Positions 9,509-18,186 of a stretch of DNA of 64,000 nt are shown here, piece by piece. Numbering within the stretch: the first letter of the stretch is position 1; each line of letters begins with the position of its first letter. This stretch comes from Sphingomonas gilva. Lineage in GTDB: Bacteria; Pseudomonadota; Alphaproteobacteria; Sphingomonadales; Sphingomonadaceae. The stretch lies in NCBI RefSeq assembly GCF_003515075.1, contig NZ_QWLV01000004.1, positions 62,001-126,000 of the forward strand. The letters run 5' to 3'. The notes under the pieces are model-generated. The model ran no database searches and was not told the DNA's origin. It worked only from the letters and a program-made list of their open reading frames with translations. The position numbers and the translations under genes are program-made.

Positions 9509-10038
9509 TTGGAGCGCTCGACCTGCTCGAAGTCGAGCTCCACCGGCGTCGCCCGCCCGAAGATCGACACCGCGACCTTGACCTTGGACTTGTCGAAATC
9601 GAGCTCCTCGACCAGGCCGTTGAAGCTGGCGAAGGGGCCGTCCAGGACCTTGACGCTGTCGCCGATCTCGTAATCGACCTTGACCTGGGTCTTGGGGCTC
9701 GCGGCGGCCTCCTCCTTGGTGTTGAGGATGCGCGCGGCCTCGGCCTCGCTGATCGGCTGCGGCTTCGACGCGCCGAGGAAGCCCGTCACCTTGGGGGTGT
9801 TCTTGACCAGGTGATAGACGTCGTCGTTCATCTCCAGCTTGGCGAGGACGTAGCCGGGGAAGAACTTGCGCTCGGACTGGACCTTCTTGCCGCGGCGCAC
9901 CTCCGTCACCGTCTCCACCGGCACCTCGACGCTCTCGACCAGCCGGTCGAGCCCCATGCGGGTCGCCTCGGCCATGATCGAATCGCGGACCTTGTTCTCG
10001 AAGCCCGAATAGGCGTGGATGATGTACCAGCGCGACAT
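9505..10038 (-). CDS. nusG: Transcription termination/antitermination protein NusG
   Basis: A 177-residue NusG of normal length. It binds RNA polymerase and couples it to Rho or to the ribosome. The NGN domain begins WYIIHAYSGFENKV and includes the FFPGYVLAKLEM segment. The C-terminal KOW domain carries YEIGDSVKVLDGPFASFNGLVEELD. It starts 15 bp after the secE stop, in the conserved secE-nusG order. rplK does not follow as it normally does. Confidence 0.98.
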   Translation of the reverse strand: MSRWYIIHAYSGFENKVRDSIMAEATRMGLDRLVESVEVPVETVTEVRRGKKVQSERKFFPGYVLAKLEMNDDVYHLVKNTPKVTGFLGASKPQPISEAEAARILNTKEEAAASPKTQVKVDYEIGDSVKVLDGPFASFNGLVEELDFDKSKVKVAVSIFGRATPVELDFEQVERSK

Positions 10039-10053
10039 GTGCTCTCGTCTTTC

Positions 10054-10266
10054 TTAGGCGGCGAGGCTGAGGAGGAAGGTGACGACGCGGCTGAACACCG
10101 AATCCACCGCGAAGAAGAACAGGCCGAGGAAGGTGGTGAGGATCACCACCATGATGCCGGTGCGCACCGTCTCCGCCCAGGTCGGCCAGGTGACCTTCGA
10201 CGCCTCGTTCCGCACCTGGCGGATGAAGGTCGGGATGCCGCTGATGAAGTTCGTGGGTGAGGCCAC
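10054..10266 (-). CDS. secE: Preprotein translocase subunit SecE
   Basis: A small single-span subunit of the SecYEG channel. The frame is open to an ATG at 10326, but the GTG at 10266 follows AGGA with good spacing and gives the usual length (70 residues). It begins VASPTNFISGIPTFIRQVRNE, and the conserved amphipathic-helix motif is RNEASKVTWPTWAET. One membrane span follows (TGIMVVILTTFLGLFFFAVDSVF). It is the first gene of the secE-nusG pair. Confidence 0.93.
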   Translation of the reverse strand: MASPTNFISGIPTFIRQVRNEASKVTWPTWAETVRTGIMVVILTTFLGLFFFAVDSVFSRVVTFLLSLAA

Positions 10267-10601
10267 CGGGGCGTTCCTTGCTGTTCGTTTCGACCATCGC
10301 CGGGCAAGAGGCCCCGGCCGGCCCATCAGGCCGTCGGCTCACCCCGCGATGTCGGATGTGGGTGCGCTGTAACGCGGTTCAATGCGGAGGGCAAGAAGTT
10401 GGGAGAGGGTGGCCGTCATGGAAATCCGCGCAGCAAAGCCGCTTCGGATGGAATAGGTTCCGAGCGCGCGCATAATGGACTGGCGCGATTGAAAATGCAT
10501 TGAGCGTGCGGCGGCCCATAGAAAACCGGGACCGCTCGCTGCTTTAAGCGACCTCAATCATCTCAAGCAACGAGACCGATCAGGAAGCCGCGATTCTTTC
10601 C
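10267..10601. other. Gap upstream of secE, no gene seen
   Basis: 335 bp between the secE start and the end of the tailspike-like gene. Open frames here are short and lack ribosome-binding sites or family features. It should hold the secE-nusG promoter, but I could not pick a convincing -35/-10 pair. Base composition is somewhat lower in GC than flanking housekeeping genes, so one edge of the foreign segment may lie here. Confidence 0.5.
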
Positions 10602-12713
10602 TTAAGCCGTTTTCCACACCACCGCCCTGAGAATGGTCGACGCGAGATTGATTGTTGCGGTTGTGGGGTTGAACAGGACGACCGTTACGATGTCCGTCGC
10701 TGAGACATAGCCGCTCAAGATCAATCCCTGTAGTGAAACGCCAAGCGAAACGTCGACGATGTCGCCAAGGTCAGCGTCTGCCACTGCGATTGTGGTGGAG
10801 GCGGTGCCAGCCGGCGCAATACTCGACCCGCCAAAGCTGGACGACGCGCTGACATATGACGCCATGGGCCGCCATCCCACAAGGCTTGTACCGCTATCCT
10901 TGACGTACAGACCTGCTCCCGCAGAACCATCGGTGCGTTGATACAGCGATCCCGGACTCGCGGTTATGGCGCCCTCCGGAGATCCCAGCCCTGCGGTGTT
11001 TGTCTGAATGCCGGGTCCTGGACGGAAATTCACCGAATAGGTCGATTTGATCCTGGTCGCCGCTGCTCCGAGATCATGAATGTTGTCGGTCGCCGGGCGA
11101 AACTGGAATGTTTCCTGATCGATCAACCAAGTGTTCAGGATCGCGGACGATGCTTTGTCCCATAGACTGAAAATCAGTCGCCCAGAGCGTGTTAGCGGAG
11201 AACTGTTGCTGGCCGCCACGCCGGTAATTTGCGCCCAGTCAAAGGGCGTTATGCCATCTGCCTTGTAGTCGGCGGCAAAAGCTAGTGATGCACCTCGCGC
11301 CGATCCTGCAGCGCCCTGGTTCCAGGCACGCACAGCCACCGGCGCACCAGTTGTCCGAACCGATGCAGTGACGCTGGCGGCGGTTACGCTGTCGAACTTC
11401 CAAGCATTGCTGGCTCCTCCCACATAGTTGCCAATCACAGGCGATCCGTGAAGGCCACCTATAAGCTGGCAACGAGGGGCAAGTAACTGGCTATGAGGTT
11501 GCGCTCCTTCCGAATAGCAGCCGACAAAAACACTGCAGCTGTTGTCGTTCAGGCAGGCATATGGTCCGCCTGAAACGAAGATCTTTCCTGCCGCGACCCA
11601 ATCCGACCAACTCGGCAAGCCAGTGGCTGGCGCGGCTTGCGCCTGTCCGCGGATCCATACGAGATCGTCGGCTCCTGGTTCCGTCGAGGCTGCGAGTGCC
11701 TCCTGACCCGCCGCAAGCGACCAACGGTATCCATCATGCTGGACCCAGGATGTCGTGGTATTGGTGTAGCCGGGGGCGCCAACGTCCGATCGACCGTTGT
11801 TGGATGTGTGGCATCCGAGATAGCTGACGTTGAGGAATGCATCATCATAGATTCCCCAGCTGCCGTTGTCTTGCCCATCGAACCCCAGAACGACCGATGC
11901 ATTTACATCGGCGCCTTCGATCCTAAGCCCGCATCCTCTATTCGCGGTCGATTTGCACCAGAGGATGTGGGTTAGATTGGCGTTGCCGTGGCGTGCAAAA
12001 TCTGCGGAACCTGATGTGGCGACCACGTTGATGCCGTCGCCGCCACAACCGAAGGTCTGCACCTGTTCCAGATGTGCGCGGGCCCGCAATCGAATACCAT
12101 GCGCATCGGTATCCGCAGCAGACGACATCGTTATTGTGATGTGCCGCAGGATCGTCGCATCACCGGATTTGCCGGTGTTGGGCACCTTCGTATCCAAATC
12201 GGTATCCGCACGCTGCACATAGAGAACCGTATATCCTCCGTCACCTTGAAGGATTGAGGCCCGACGGCTGCCTTGGACGCCGGTATCCCCATATATCTCG
12301 ATCGCGCATTTGTTTATCTGCCAAGGCTGCGCGAGCCTGTACACGCCTCCAGGGATGTAGAGTCTTCCGAGCGCCAGGTTTGGTTCGAGCGGATCGCCAT
12401 CAACGTAGGCATTAAGTTTTTCGAGTTTCACATCGAAATAATTCTTGGCATCTTCGAAGGATTGCCAGTCGTCGGCTATTCCATCCCCCACCGCGCCAAA
12501 CATCTTTACATTGATTTCTTGTTCGTAGCTAAGGCCAAGCCGGATACCGTCCGCCGACGTCGCTTCCCCGGGCTCAGGCGCCTCCAAGGTCGTCATGACC
12601 CGATAGCGCGCACCGCCACCGTCCCCGTCCGTCGCGTAGCCCGAGGTACGAAACTCCATTCCACCACCAGCAAGATTTTGGCCGGGAATGGATGACCAGG
12701 TGCCGATAGTCAT
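10602..12713 (-). CDS. Phage tailspike-like protein with right-handed beta-helix (pectate-lyase-3 type)
   Basis: 703 residues from the ATG at 12713, which follows GGAGAGAGAG; the frame is open about 39 codons further upstream. After a short Gly-rich N-terminus comes NVKMFGAVGDGIADDWQSF, the start motif of the Pectate_lyase_3 / tailspike beta-helix family. A Gly/Asn-rich repeat region follows, consistent with beta-helix rungs (about 70-450). Near the C-terminus, DNIHDLGAAATRIKSTYSVNF resembles the repeat common in phage tail fibres. It may bind or cleave surface polysaccharide. No other phage structural gene is near. GC content is visibly lower than in neighbouring genes, so transfer is likely. 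The catalytic residues cannot be judged by eye. Confidence 0.8.
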   Translation of the reverse strand: MTIGTWSSIPGQNLAGGGMEFRTSGYATDGDGGGARYRVMTTLEAPEPGEATSADGIRLGLSYEQEINVKMFGAVGDGIADDWQSFEDAKNYFDVKLEKLNAYVDGDPLEPNLALGRLYIPGGVYRLAQPWQINKCAIEIYGDTGVQGSRRASILQGDGGYTVLYVQRADTDLDTKVPNTGKSGDATILRHITITMSSAADTDAHGIRLRARAHLEQVQTFGCGGDGINVVATSGSADFARHGNANLTHILWCKSTANRGCGLRIEGADVNASVVLGFDGQDNGSWGIYDDAFLNVSYLGCHTSNNGRSDVGAPGYTNTTTSWVQHDGYRWSLAAGQEALAASTEPGADDLVWIRGQAQAAPATGLPSWSDWVAAGKIFVSGGPYACLNDNSCSVFVGCYSEGAQPHSQLLAPRCQLIGGLHGSPVIGNYVGGASNAWKFDSVTAASVTASVRTTGAPVAVRAWNQGAAGSARGASLAFAADYKADGITPFDWAQITGVAASNSSPLTRSGRLIFSLWDKASSAILNTWLIDQETFQFRPATDNIHDLGAAATRIKSTYSVNFRPGPGIQTNTAGLGSPEGAITASPGSLYQRTDGSAGAGLYVKDSGTSLVGWRPMASYVSASSSFGGSSIAPAGTASTTIAVADADLGDIVDVSLGVSLQGLILSGYVSATDIVTVVLFNPTTATINLASTILRAVVWKTA

Positions 12714-13009
12714 GGCTCTCTCTCTCCGACTCTTCTCGTTACGGCGCCGCCCCATCATTGCTGTGGCGCCTTGTTCCGTCTCTGCCGACGTCAATCGCTG
12801 TCTTGAACGGTACAGCTCCATTCGGAACAAAGCAAGAACATTTCCTGCGGATTTCGGCCGCGAGCAGAGATGCCGGATTCACCCGGATTTCAACCAGACG
12901 CTGATTTTGCTCAGTGCAATTCCAGCAAAGGGATATGTCGGAACATCCTCTCCAACGAAGCCGCAGGAGCTGAACCCGCCTGGCGGGTTACTTCACGATC
13001 CGGGATGGT

Positions 13010-13086
13010 TGGCAGGGGAGCTCGGATTCGAACCGAGGGCCTTCGGTTTTGGAGACCGACGCTCTAACCAGCTGAGCTACACCCCT
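13010..13086 (-). tRNA. tRNA-Trp (anticodon CCA)
   Basis: 77 nt with encoded CCA. The cloverleaf is clear: D arm GCTC...GAGC, anticodon stem TCGGT/ACCGA around CTCCAAA (anticodon CCA), and T arm CTCGG-TTCGAAT-CCGAG. The acceptor stem AGGGGTG/CTCCCCT contains one T-T mismatch at pair 6-67. tRNA-Trp next to secE-nusG is a common bacterial arrangement; here 2.7 kb separates them. Confidence 0.95.
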
Positions 13087-13134
13087 ACACGGCCAGCCGC
13101 GATCTAGCGGCAAGCGGGGCGCGCCGCAAGAACC

Positions 13135-15486
13135 CTATGCGGCTTCGCGGCCGCGGTCGCGGCAGGCGAGGGCGCGGGCCTCTTCGGTGGGCAGCGGACG
13201 GCCGAAATAATAGCCCTGCACCTTGGTGCAGCCGAGCGAGCGGATCATCTCGTACTCGGCTTCGTCCTCGACCCCTTCCGCCGTCGTCGCCATGCCGAGC
13301 GAACCGGCGAGCGCCACCACCGCGCGGATGATCGCGAGGCATTCGGGCACCTTCTTCGACGCGCCCTGGACGAACGAGCGGTCGACCTTGATCGTCGAGA
13401 AGCGCGTGCGGCTGAGATAGCCGAGCGAGGAATAGCCGGTGCCGAAATCGTCGAGCGCGAGGCGCACGCCGAGATCGAGGATCTGCTCCAGCACCTGCAC
13501 CGCGCCGGTGCCTTCGCGCAGGAAGACGCTCTCGGTCACCTCCAGCTCGAGCCGGTGGGCGGGGAGGCCGCTGTTCGCCATCGCCGAGACGACGGTCTTG
13601 ACGAAATTGGGATCGTGCAGCTGCTCGGGCGAGACGTTGACCGAGACGCGGGTGTGGCTGGGCCATTTGGCCGCCTCCTCGCAGGCGGTGCGCAGCACCC
13701 ATTCGCCGATCGGCGCGATCAGCCGCGCATCCTCGGCGACGGGGATGAACTTGACCGGCGAGATCGGGCCCATCTCCGGATGGCTCCAGCGCAACAGCGT
13801 CTCGAACCCTTCGAGCGACCCGTCCTCGGCCGAGACGATGGGCTGGTAGGCGAGGTGCATCTCGCCGCGCTTCAGCGCCTGGCGCAGCGAGATCTCGAGC
13901 ATCCGCCGCTCCTCGGCCTGGACGTGGAGCTGCGGCTCATAGGCGTGGAACACGCCGCCGCCCGCGTCCTTGGAGCGATAGAGCGCGAGATCGGCCGAGC
14001 GGATCAGCGTCTCGGCGGTGCGCCCGTCGCGCGGCGCGACCGCGACGCCGACCGACGCGCCGATATAGAGCGTGTGCTGATCGACCTCATAGGGCCGTGA
14101 CAGCGTCTCGATGATGCGGTGGGCGAGCATCTCCAGCCGCGTCGAATCGCTTGCGTCGCGCACCACCACGGCGAACTCGTCGCCGCCCAGCCGGCCGCAC
14201 AGCTCGTTCTCGCTCATGATCTGGGCGAGCCGTTCGGACACGCGGCTGAGCAGCCGGTCGCCCACCGGATGGCCGAGCGTGTCGTTGACCGCCTTGAAGC
14301 GATCGAGATCGATCATGAAGAAGGCGCTGCGGCTGCCCCATTTGTCCGCCTCGCTCATCGCGCGGGCGAGCGTTTCATGGATCATCAGGCGGTTGGGAAG
14401 TCCGGTCAGCGTGTCGAAGCGCGCCATGCGGTTGATCTTGTCGGCGGACTGGCGCGCCTCGGTGACGTCCGATCCGACGCCGCGGAGCCCCAGGAAATTG
14501 CCGCGCTCGTCGATGCGGGGAGAGGCCGAAAGCTCCCACCAGCGCTCCTCTCCGGCGACCTTCACCGGCAGCAGGATGTCGCGGAACGCCTCGCGGCTCT
14601 TGAGCTTCTCGGCGAAGGCGCGCAGCCCGGCGGAGAAATTGCCCGCCTCCCAGGTGTCGCCGGCGAGCAGCTGCAGGATCGGCTTGCCGTTGATGTCGGA
14701 CGCCGCGAGCTGCAGCGCATGGGCGAAGCGCGGCGAGGCGTGGACGACGCGCCGCGCGCTGTCGATCTCCCACAGCCAGTCGGCGCCGTGATCCTCGAAC
14801 TCGCGCAGCAGCAGGCTGACGGTCTCGTCGCGCTCCTCGATGGCGATCTCGTCGACGCACATCGTCGCCAGCGAATGGCCGCGCAGCAGGCAGCCATAGA
14901 TCAGCGCGCCGATGAAGGTGACGGCGGCGACCAGCAGCACCGGCTGTTCGGAAAAGCCCAGGGTGACGCAGATCGACAGCCCCAGCACGCCGAGGAAGCA
15001 GACCGTCGCCAGCGGCACGCCGGCGAAGGCGATGGCGGAGGCGGTCATGATGGTCGACAGGATCACCCACAGACCCAGCATCTGCTCGGGCGTCGCGATC
15101 GAGGCCAGGCCCAGGGGCGGGATCGACCAGATCAGCGCGAGCACCACCGCTTCGATCACCGGTCCGCGGATCTCCGCCGGGGAGGCGTTGCGGGCATGTT
15201 CGCGGCGGCGGGCGATTCGCTTGAGCACGATGACCAACTGCGCGCCCAGCATCGCCGCCATCCATCCGCCGACCACCCAGCCGGGCAGCGTCGGCGTGAA
15301 CAGCAGCGCGAGCAGGCTGGCGGCGACGACGTTGACCGCGAAGCGCAGCAGGGCCGAGTTGTTGGCGGCGTCGATCTGCGCCGCGCGTATCTGCCCCCAG
15401 TCGCGGTCGCTGGGGTCGGACAGGCCGAGCAGGGCACGCGCGTCGATACGCGTATTGGCGAAGTGAGAGGCGGCTTTGCTGGTCAC
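13135..15486 (-). CDS. Membrane-bound GGDEF-EAL cyclic-di-GMP protein with PAS domain
   Basis: 783 residues. There are about six membrane spans (residues 45-210), then a PAS domain (about 230-345), GGDEF (355-520) and EAL (530-775). The cyclase motif is intact (GGDEF at 434-438). In the phosphodiesterase domain EAL reads ETL (Glu562), and the other catalytic positions are present: NVSPEQL, LEVTES, DDFGTGYSSL, IKVDRSFV, AEGVE and QGYYFGRP. Both activities are therefore possible, with the PAS and membrane region sensing an unknown cue. It is a single gene, minus strand, just upstream (5') of the tRNA-Trp gene. Confidence 0.93.
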   Translation of the reverse strand: MTSKAASHFANTRIDARALLGLSDPSDRDWGQIRAAQIDAANNSALLRFAVNVVAASLLALLFTPTLPGWVVGGWMAAMLGAQLVIVLKRIARRREHARNASPAEIRGPVIEAVVLALIWSIPPLGLASIATPEQMLGLWVILSTIMTASAIAFAGVPLATVCFLGVLGLSICVTLGFSEQPVLLVAAVTFIGALIYGCLLRGHSLATMCVDEIAIEERDETVSLLLREFEDHGADWLWEIDSARRVVHASPRFAHALQLAASDINGKPILQLLAGDTWEAGNFSAGLRAFAEKLKSREAFRDILLPVKVAGEERWWELSASPRIDERGNFLGLRGVGSDVTEARQSADKINRMARFDTLTGLPNRLMIHETLARAMSEADKWGSRSAFFMIDLDRFKAVNDTLGHPVGDRLLSRVSERLAQIMSENELCGRLGGDEFAVVVRDASDSTRLEMLAHRIIETLSRPYEVDQHTLYIGASVGVAVAPRDGRTAETLIRSADLALYRSKDAGGGVFHAYEPQLHVQAEERRMLEISLRQALKRGEMHLAYQPIVSAEDGSLEGFETLLRWSHPEMGPISPVKFIPVAEDARLIAPIGEWVLRTACEEAAKWPSHTRVSVNVSPEQLHDPNFVKTVVSAMANSGLPAHRLELEVTESVFLREGTGAVQVLEQILDLGVRLALDDFGTGYSSLGYLSRTRFSTIKVDRSFVQGASKKVPECLAIIRAVVALAGSLGMATTAEGVEDEAEYEMIRSLGCTKVQGYYFGRPLPTEEARALACRDRGREAA

Positions 15487-15612
15487 CCGCGGGGATTAGT
15501 CCCGGCAGGGTTAGCGATCGGTTATGGTCGAGCGCCAACCATCAAAAAAATGCAACGGAAGAGCATCGACGACGAGCGTTGTTCTGACGAAATCATCAAC
15601 GTCCAATGCGTT

Positions 15613-15648
15613 CGTCACCCTGAGCCTGTCGAAAGGTCCGGGGTGACG
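15613..15648. repeat. Small palindromic repeat (CGTCACCC...GGGTGACG)
   Basis: Eight-base inverted arms CGTCACCC and GGGTGACG enclose TGAGCCTGTCGAAAGGTCCG. This is a short intergenic palindrome of the 'CACCCTGAGCCTGTCGAA' kind. It lies in the 228-bp gap between the GGDEF/EAL gene and the FAAL gene; nothing else was seen there. Confidence 0.7.
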
Positions 15649-15714
15649 AGCGGTTGTCACAGGCCTTCAAGAAAGTTTGTGGCTTGGCATGGCTCATGCC
15701 GCCTGCGGCACTTC

Positions 15715-17481
15715 TCAGGCGGCGATGGCGTAGGGCTTGATCTCGCCGTTCAGATAGAGATTGCGCGCCTTCGCCCGGCTGAGCTTGCCCGAGGAGGTGC
15801 GCGGCAGCGTACGGGGAGGAACCAGTTCGACGACGCAGTTCATGCCGGTGATCGAGCGCACCCGATCGCGAATCGCATCGCGCAGGCGGCTGCGTTCGGC
15901 ATTGTCGGAGGTGCGGCACTGGACCAGCACCGCCGGGGTTTCCTCGCCGCCCGGGGTGGTGATGGCGAAGGCGGCGATGTCGCCCGCCTTGAAGCCCGGA
16001 ATCTGCTCCACCGCCCATTCGATGTCCTGCGGCCAGTGGTTGCGCCCGTTGATGATGATCATGTCCTTGGCGCGGCCGACGATGTAGACATAGCCGTCCG
16101 ACAGATAGCCCATGTCGCCGGTGTCCAGCCAATCGCCCTGCATGCAGGCGGCGGTCGCCTCCGGATCGCGGAAATAGCCGTGCATGATCGACGGCCCCTT
16201 GCACCACACCTTGCCGATCGCCTTTTCGGGGAGCGGCGTGCCGTCCTCCTCGCGGATCTCGACCGCCATGTCCTTGACCGGCTTTCCGCAATTGACGATC
16301 GCGCGATAGCGCTGCGGCCGGCCGACGCCCTGCTCGCCGCCGGAAAGCTGGGTTTCCTCGACCAGCTCGACGATGATGCCCTCGCCCGGCGGCATGATCG
16401 ACACCGCCAGCGTCGCCTCCGCCAGGCCGTAGGACGGCAGGAAGGCCGACGCCTTGAACCCCGCATCGGCGAAGGCGTCGACAAACGCCTGCATCACGTC
16501 CGGACGGATCATGTCCGCGCCGTTGCCCGCGACGCGCCAGCGGCTGAGATCGAAGCGGTCGGACGCCCTGGTCTGGCTCGACATGCGGCGCGCGCAGATG
16601 TCGTAGCCGAAGGTCGGCGAATAGGAGAGGGTGGTGCCGCTGTTGCGGCTGACCATGTCGAGCCAGGCGAGCGGGCGCCGGGCGAAATCCTCGGTCTTCA
16701 GATAGTCGACCGACACCTGGTTGGCGACGGGCGACAGGAAGCAGCCGACCAGCCCCATGTCATGATACCAGGGCAGCCAGGAGACGCAGCGATCGCTGTC
16801 GAGCAGGTCCATGCCATGCGCGTGCGCGGCGAGGTTGTTGAGCAGCGCCGCGTGAGTGACGGCGACGCCGTGCGGGAAGCGGGTCGATCCGCTGGAATAT
16901 TGCAGATAGGCGATGTCGTCCGGGCCGGCGGCGGGCAGCGCCGCCTCCGCCGCCTCGCGCGCGAGGAAGGATTCGTAATCCACGCCCTCGACCCCGCTCT
17001 GGCGCGCGGCCTCGCCCGCCATCTGGGCGAGCTCTGCGGGGTAGAGCAGCATCTTCGGATCCGAGCTGGCGAGCTGGACCTTCAATTGATCGATATAGGA
17101 ATCGCGTCCGCCGAAGCTGGTCGGCAGCGGCAGCGGCACCGGCCAGGCGCCGGCATAGACCGCGCCGAAGAACAGCGTCGCGAATTCGGCGCCGGTCTCC
17201 GCGACCAGCGCGATGCGGTCCTCGGGCTTGATTCCCGCCGCGATCAGGCGATGCGCCGCGGCGATCGCGTCGGCGCGCAGCTCGGCATAGCCATAGGCAT
17301 GGGCGAGGTTGCCGCGCGCATCGTGGAAGTTCAGCCCGCGCGCGCCGGTGGCGGCGTAATCCAGCGCCTCGCCCAACGTGGCGAAATCGGAAAAGCGGCG
17401 CGGCAACGAATCGGTCGTGGGCGTGCCGGACACGCGATTCGTCGGGGCAATCGTCTCTTCAACCAGCACGTCGTTCCTCAT
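15715..17481 (-). CDS. Fatty-acyl-AMP ligase (FAAL-type adenylate-forming enzyme)
   Basis: 588 residues from the ATG at 17481 (MRNDVLVEE). The frame is open to 17553, but that would translate a strong hairpin at 17496-17518. Adenylation motifs include IAYLQYSSGSTRFPHGVAVTH (A3), SYGLAEATLAVS (A5), WLDTGDMGYL (A7) and a C-terminal PRTSSGKLSR (A10, catalytic Lys). The SWLPWYHDMGLVGCFL segment is typical of FAALs and long-chain acyl-AMP ligases. It would activate a fatty acid and pass it to an acyl carrier protein. No ACP, PKS or NRPS gene is adjacent, so its acceptor is unknown. Confidence 0.88.
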   Translation of the reverse strand: MRNDVLVEETIAPTNRVSGTPTTDSLPRRFSDFATLGEALDYAATGARGLNFHDARGNLAHAYGYAELRADAIAAAHRLIAAGIKPEDRIALVAETGAEFATLFFGAVYAGAWPVPLPLPTSFGGRDSYIDQLKVQLASSDPKMLLYPAELAQMAGEAARQSGVEGVDYESFLAREAAEAALPAAGPDDIAYLQYSSGSTRFPHGVAVTHAALLNNLAAHAHGMDLLDSDRCVSWLPWYHDMGLVGCFLSPVANQVSVDYLKTEDFARRPLAWLDMVSRNSGTTLSYSPTFGYDICARRMSSQTRASDRFDLSRWRVAGNGADMIRPDVMQAFVDAFADAGFKASAFLPSYGLAEATLAVSIMPPGEGIIVELVEETQLSGGEQGVGRPQRYRAIVNCGKPVKDMAVEIREEDGTPLPEKAIGKVWCKGPSIMHGYFRDPEATAACMQGDWLDTGDMGYLSDGYVYIVGRAKDMIIINGRNHWPQDIEWAVEQIPGFKAGDIAAFAITTPGGEETPAVLVQCRTSDNAERSRLRDAIRDRVRSITGMNCVVELVPPRTLPRTSSGKLSRAKARNLYLNGEIKPYAIAA

Positions 17482-17495
17482 CTTTGCGACCCGGT

Positions 17496-17518
17496 TGCGC
17501 CGGATATGGTCCGGCGCA
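17496..17518. repeat. Perfect 9-bp hairpin upstream of the FAAL gene
   Basis: TGCGCCGGA and TCCGGCGCA flank a 5-nt loop, between the divergent FAAL and recX genes. It falls in the 5' leader of the FAAL gene if translation starts at 17481. It could be an operator or a leader hairpin; no regulator is known. Confidence 0.6.
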
Positions 17519-17567
17519 CCTGCGATAGAGCGGTGACAGGTGGCCGCGTTCAAATTCGGGTGCGACT

Positions 17568-18119
17568 ATGGCACAAACAAGGCGCATGGCCCGTAACGAT
17601 CCCCGCCGGCCGCGGCCGCCGCTCGATTCGCGCAGCCTGCGCGATCTGGCGCTGCACTATGCCGCGCGCTTCGCCACCACGCGGGCCAGGCTGGCGGCCT
17701 ATCTGGCGCGCAAGCTGAAGGAGCGCGGCTGGGCCGGCGGGGCGCCGCCCGATCTGCAGGCGCTGGCCGACGAGTTCGCCGCCAGCGGCTATGTCGACGA
17801 CGAGGCGTTCGCCCGTTCGCGCGCCGAATCGATGGGGCGGCGCGGCTATGGCGCGCGGCGCATCGCGGTCGCGCTGCACCAGGCGGGGATCGAGGAGGAC
17901 ATGCGGGCGGAAACGCTCCAAAGCGCAGAGGAGGGCGCGCTCGCAGCCGCGATCATTCTCGCCCGCCGCCGCCGTTTCGGGCCGTTCGGCGATGCCGCGA
18001 GCGATTCGGCCGCCCGCCGGAAACAGATCGCCGCGATGATCCGCGCGGGCCATGGCTTCGATGTCGCGCGGCGGATCGTCGATGCCCCGAATGAGGACAG
18101 TTTGCATGAAAATCCATAA
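17568..18119 (+). CDS. recX: Regulatory protein RecX family
   Basis: 183 residues, normal RecX size. RecX proteins bind RecA filaments and limit recombinase activity. Family features are the N-terminal LRDLALHYAARFATTRARLAAYL helices, the centre LADEFAASGYVDDEAFARS and GYGARRIAVALHQAGI. The C-terminus is less conserved. Start 17568 or the in-frame ATG at 17586 (AAGG four bases upstream) are both possible. recA is not in the window. It is divergent from the FAAL gene. Confidence 0.85.
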   Translation: MAQTRRMARNDPRRPRPPLDSRSLRDLALHYAARFATTRARLAAYLARKLKERGWAGGAPPDLQALADEFAASGYVDDEAFARSRAESMGRRGYGARRIAVALHQAGIEEDMRAETLQSAEEGALAAAIILARRRRFGPFGDAASDSAARRKQIAAMIRAGHGFDVARRIVDAPNEDSLHENP

Positions 18120-18186
18120 AAATTCCGATACCGACTCCTCGATTCGCGCGCTTTCGTGATATCGTCTCCCTTCGGGGGAATGTGTG

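Noticed and set aside
10327..10601. Search for a displaced tRNA-Trp 3' fragment (attR) at the far side of the tailspike segment
   Set aside because: No stretch resembling the tRNA 3' end or T arm was found on either strand, so integration at the tRNA remains an inference.
12714..13009. Plus-strand open frame running through the tailspike promoter and tRNA-Trp
   Set aside because: It crosses a tRNA gene on the opposite strand and shows no family features; treated as non-coding.
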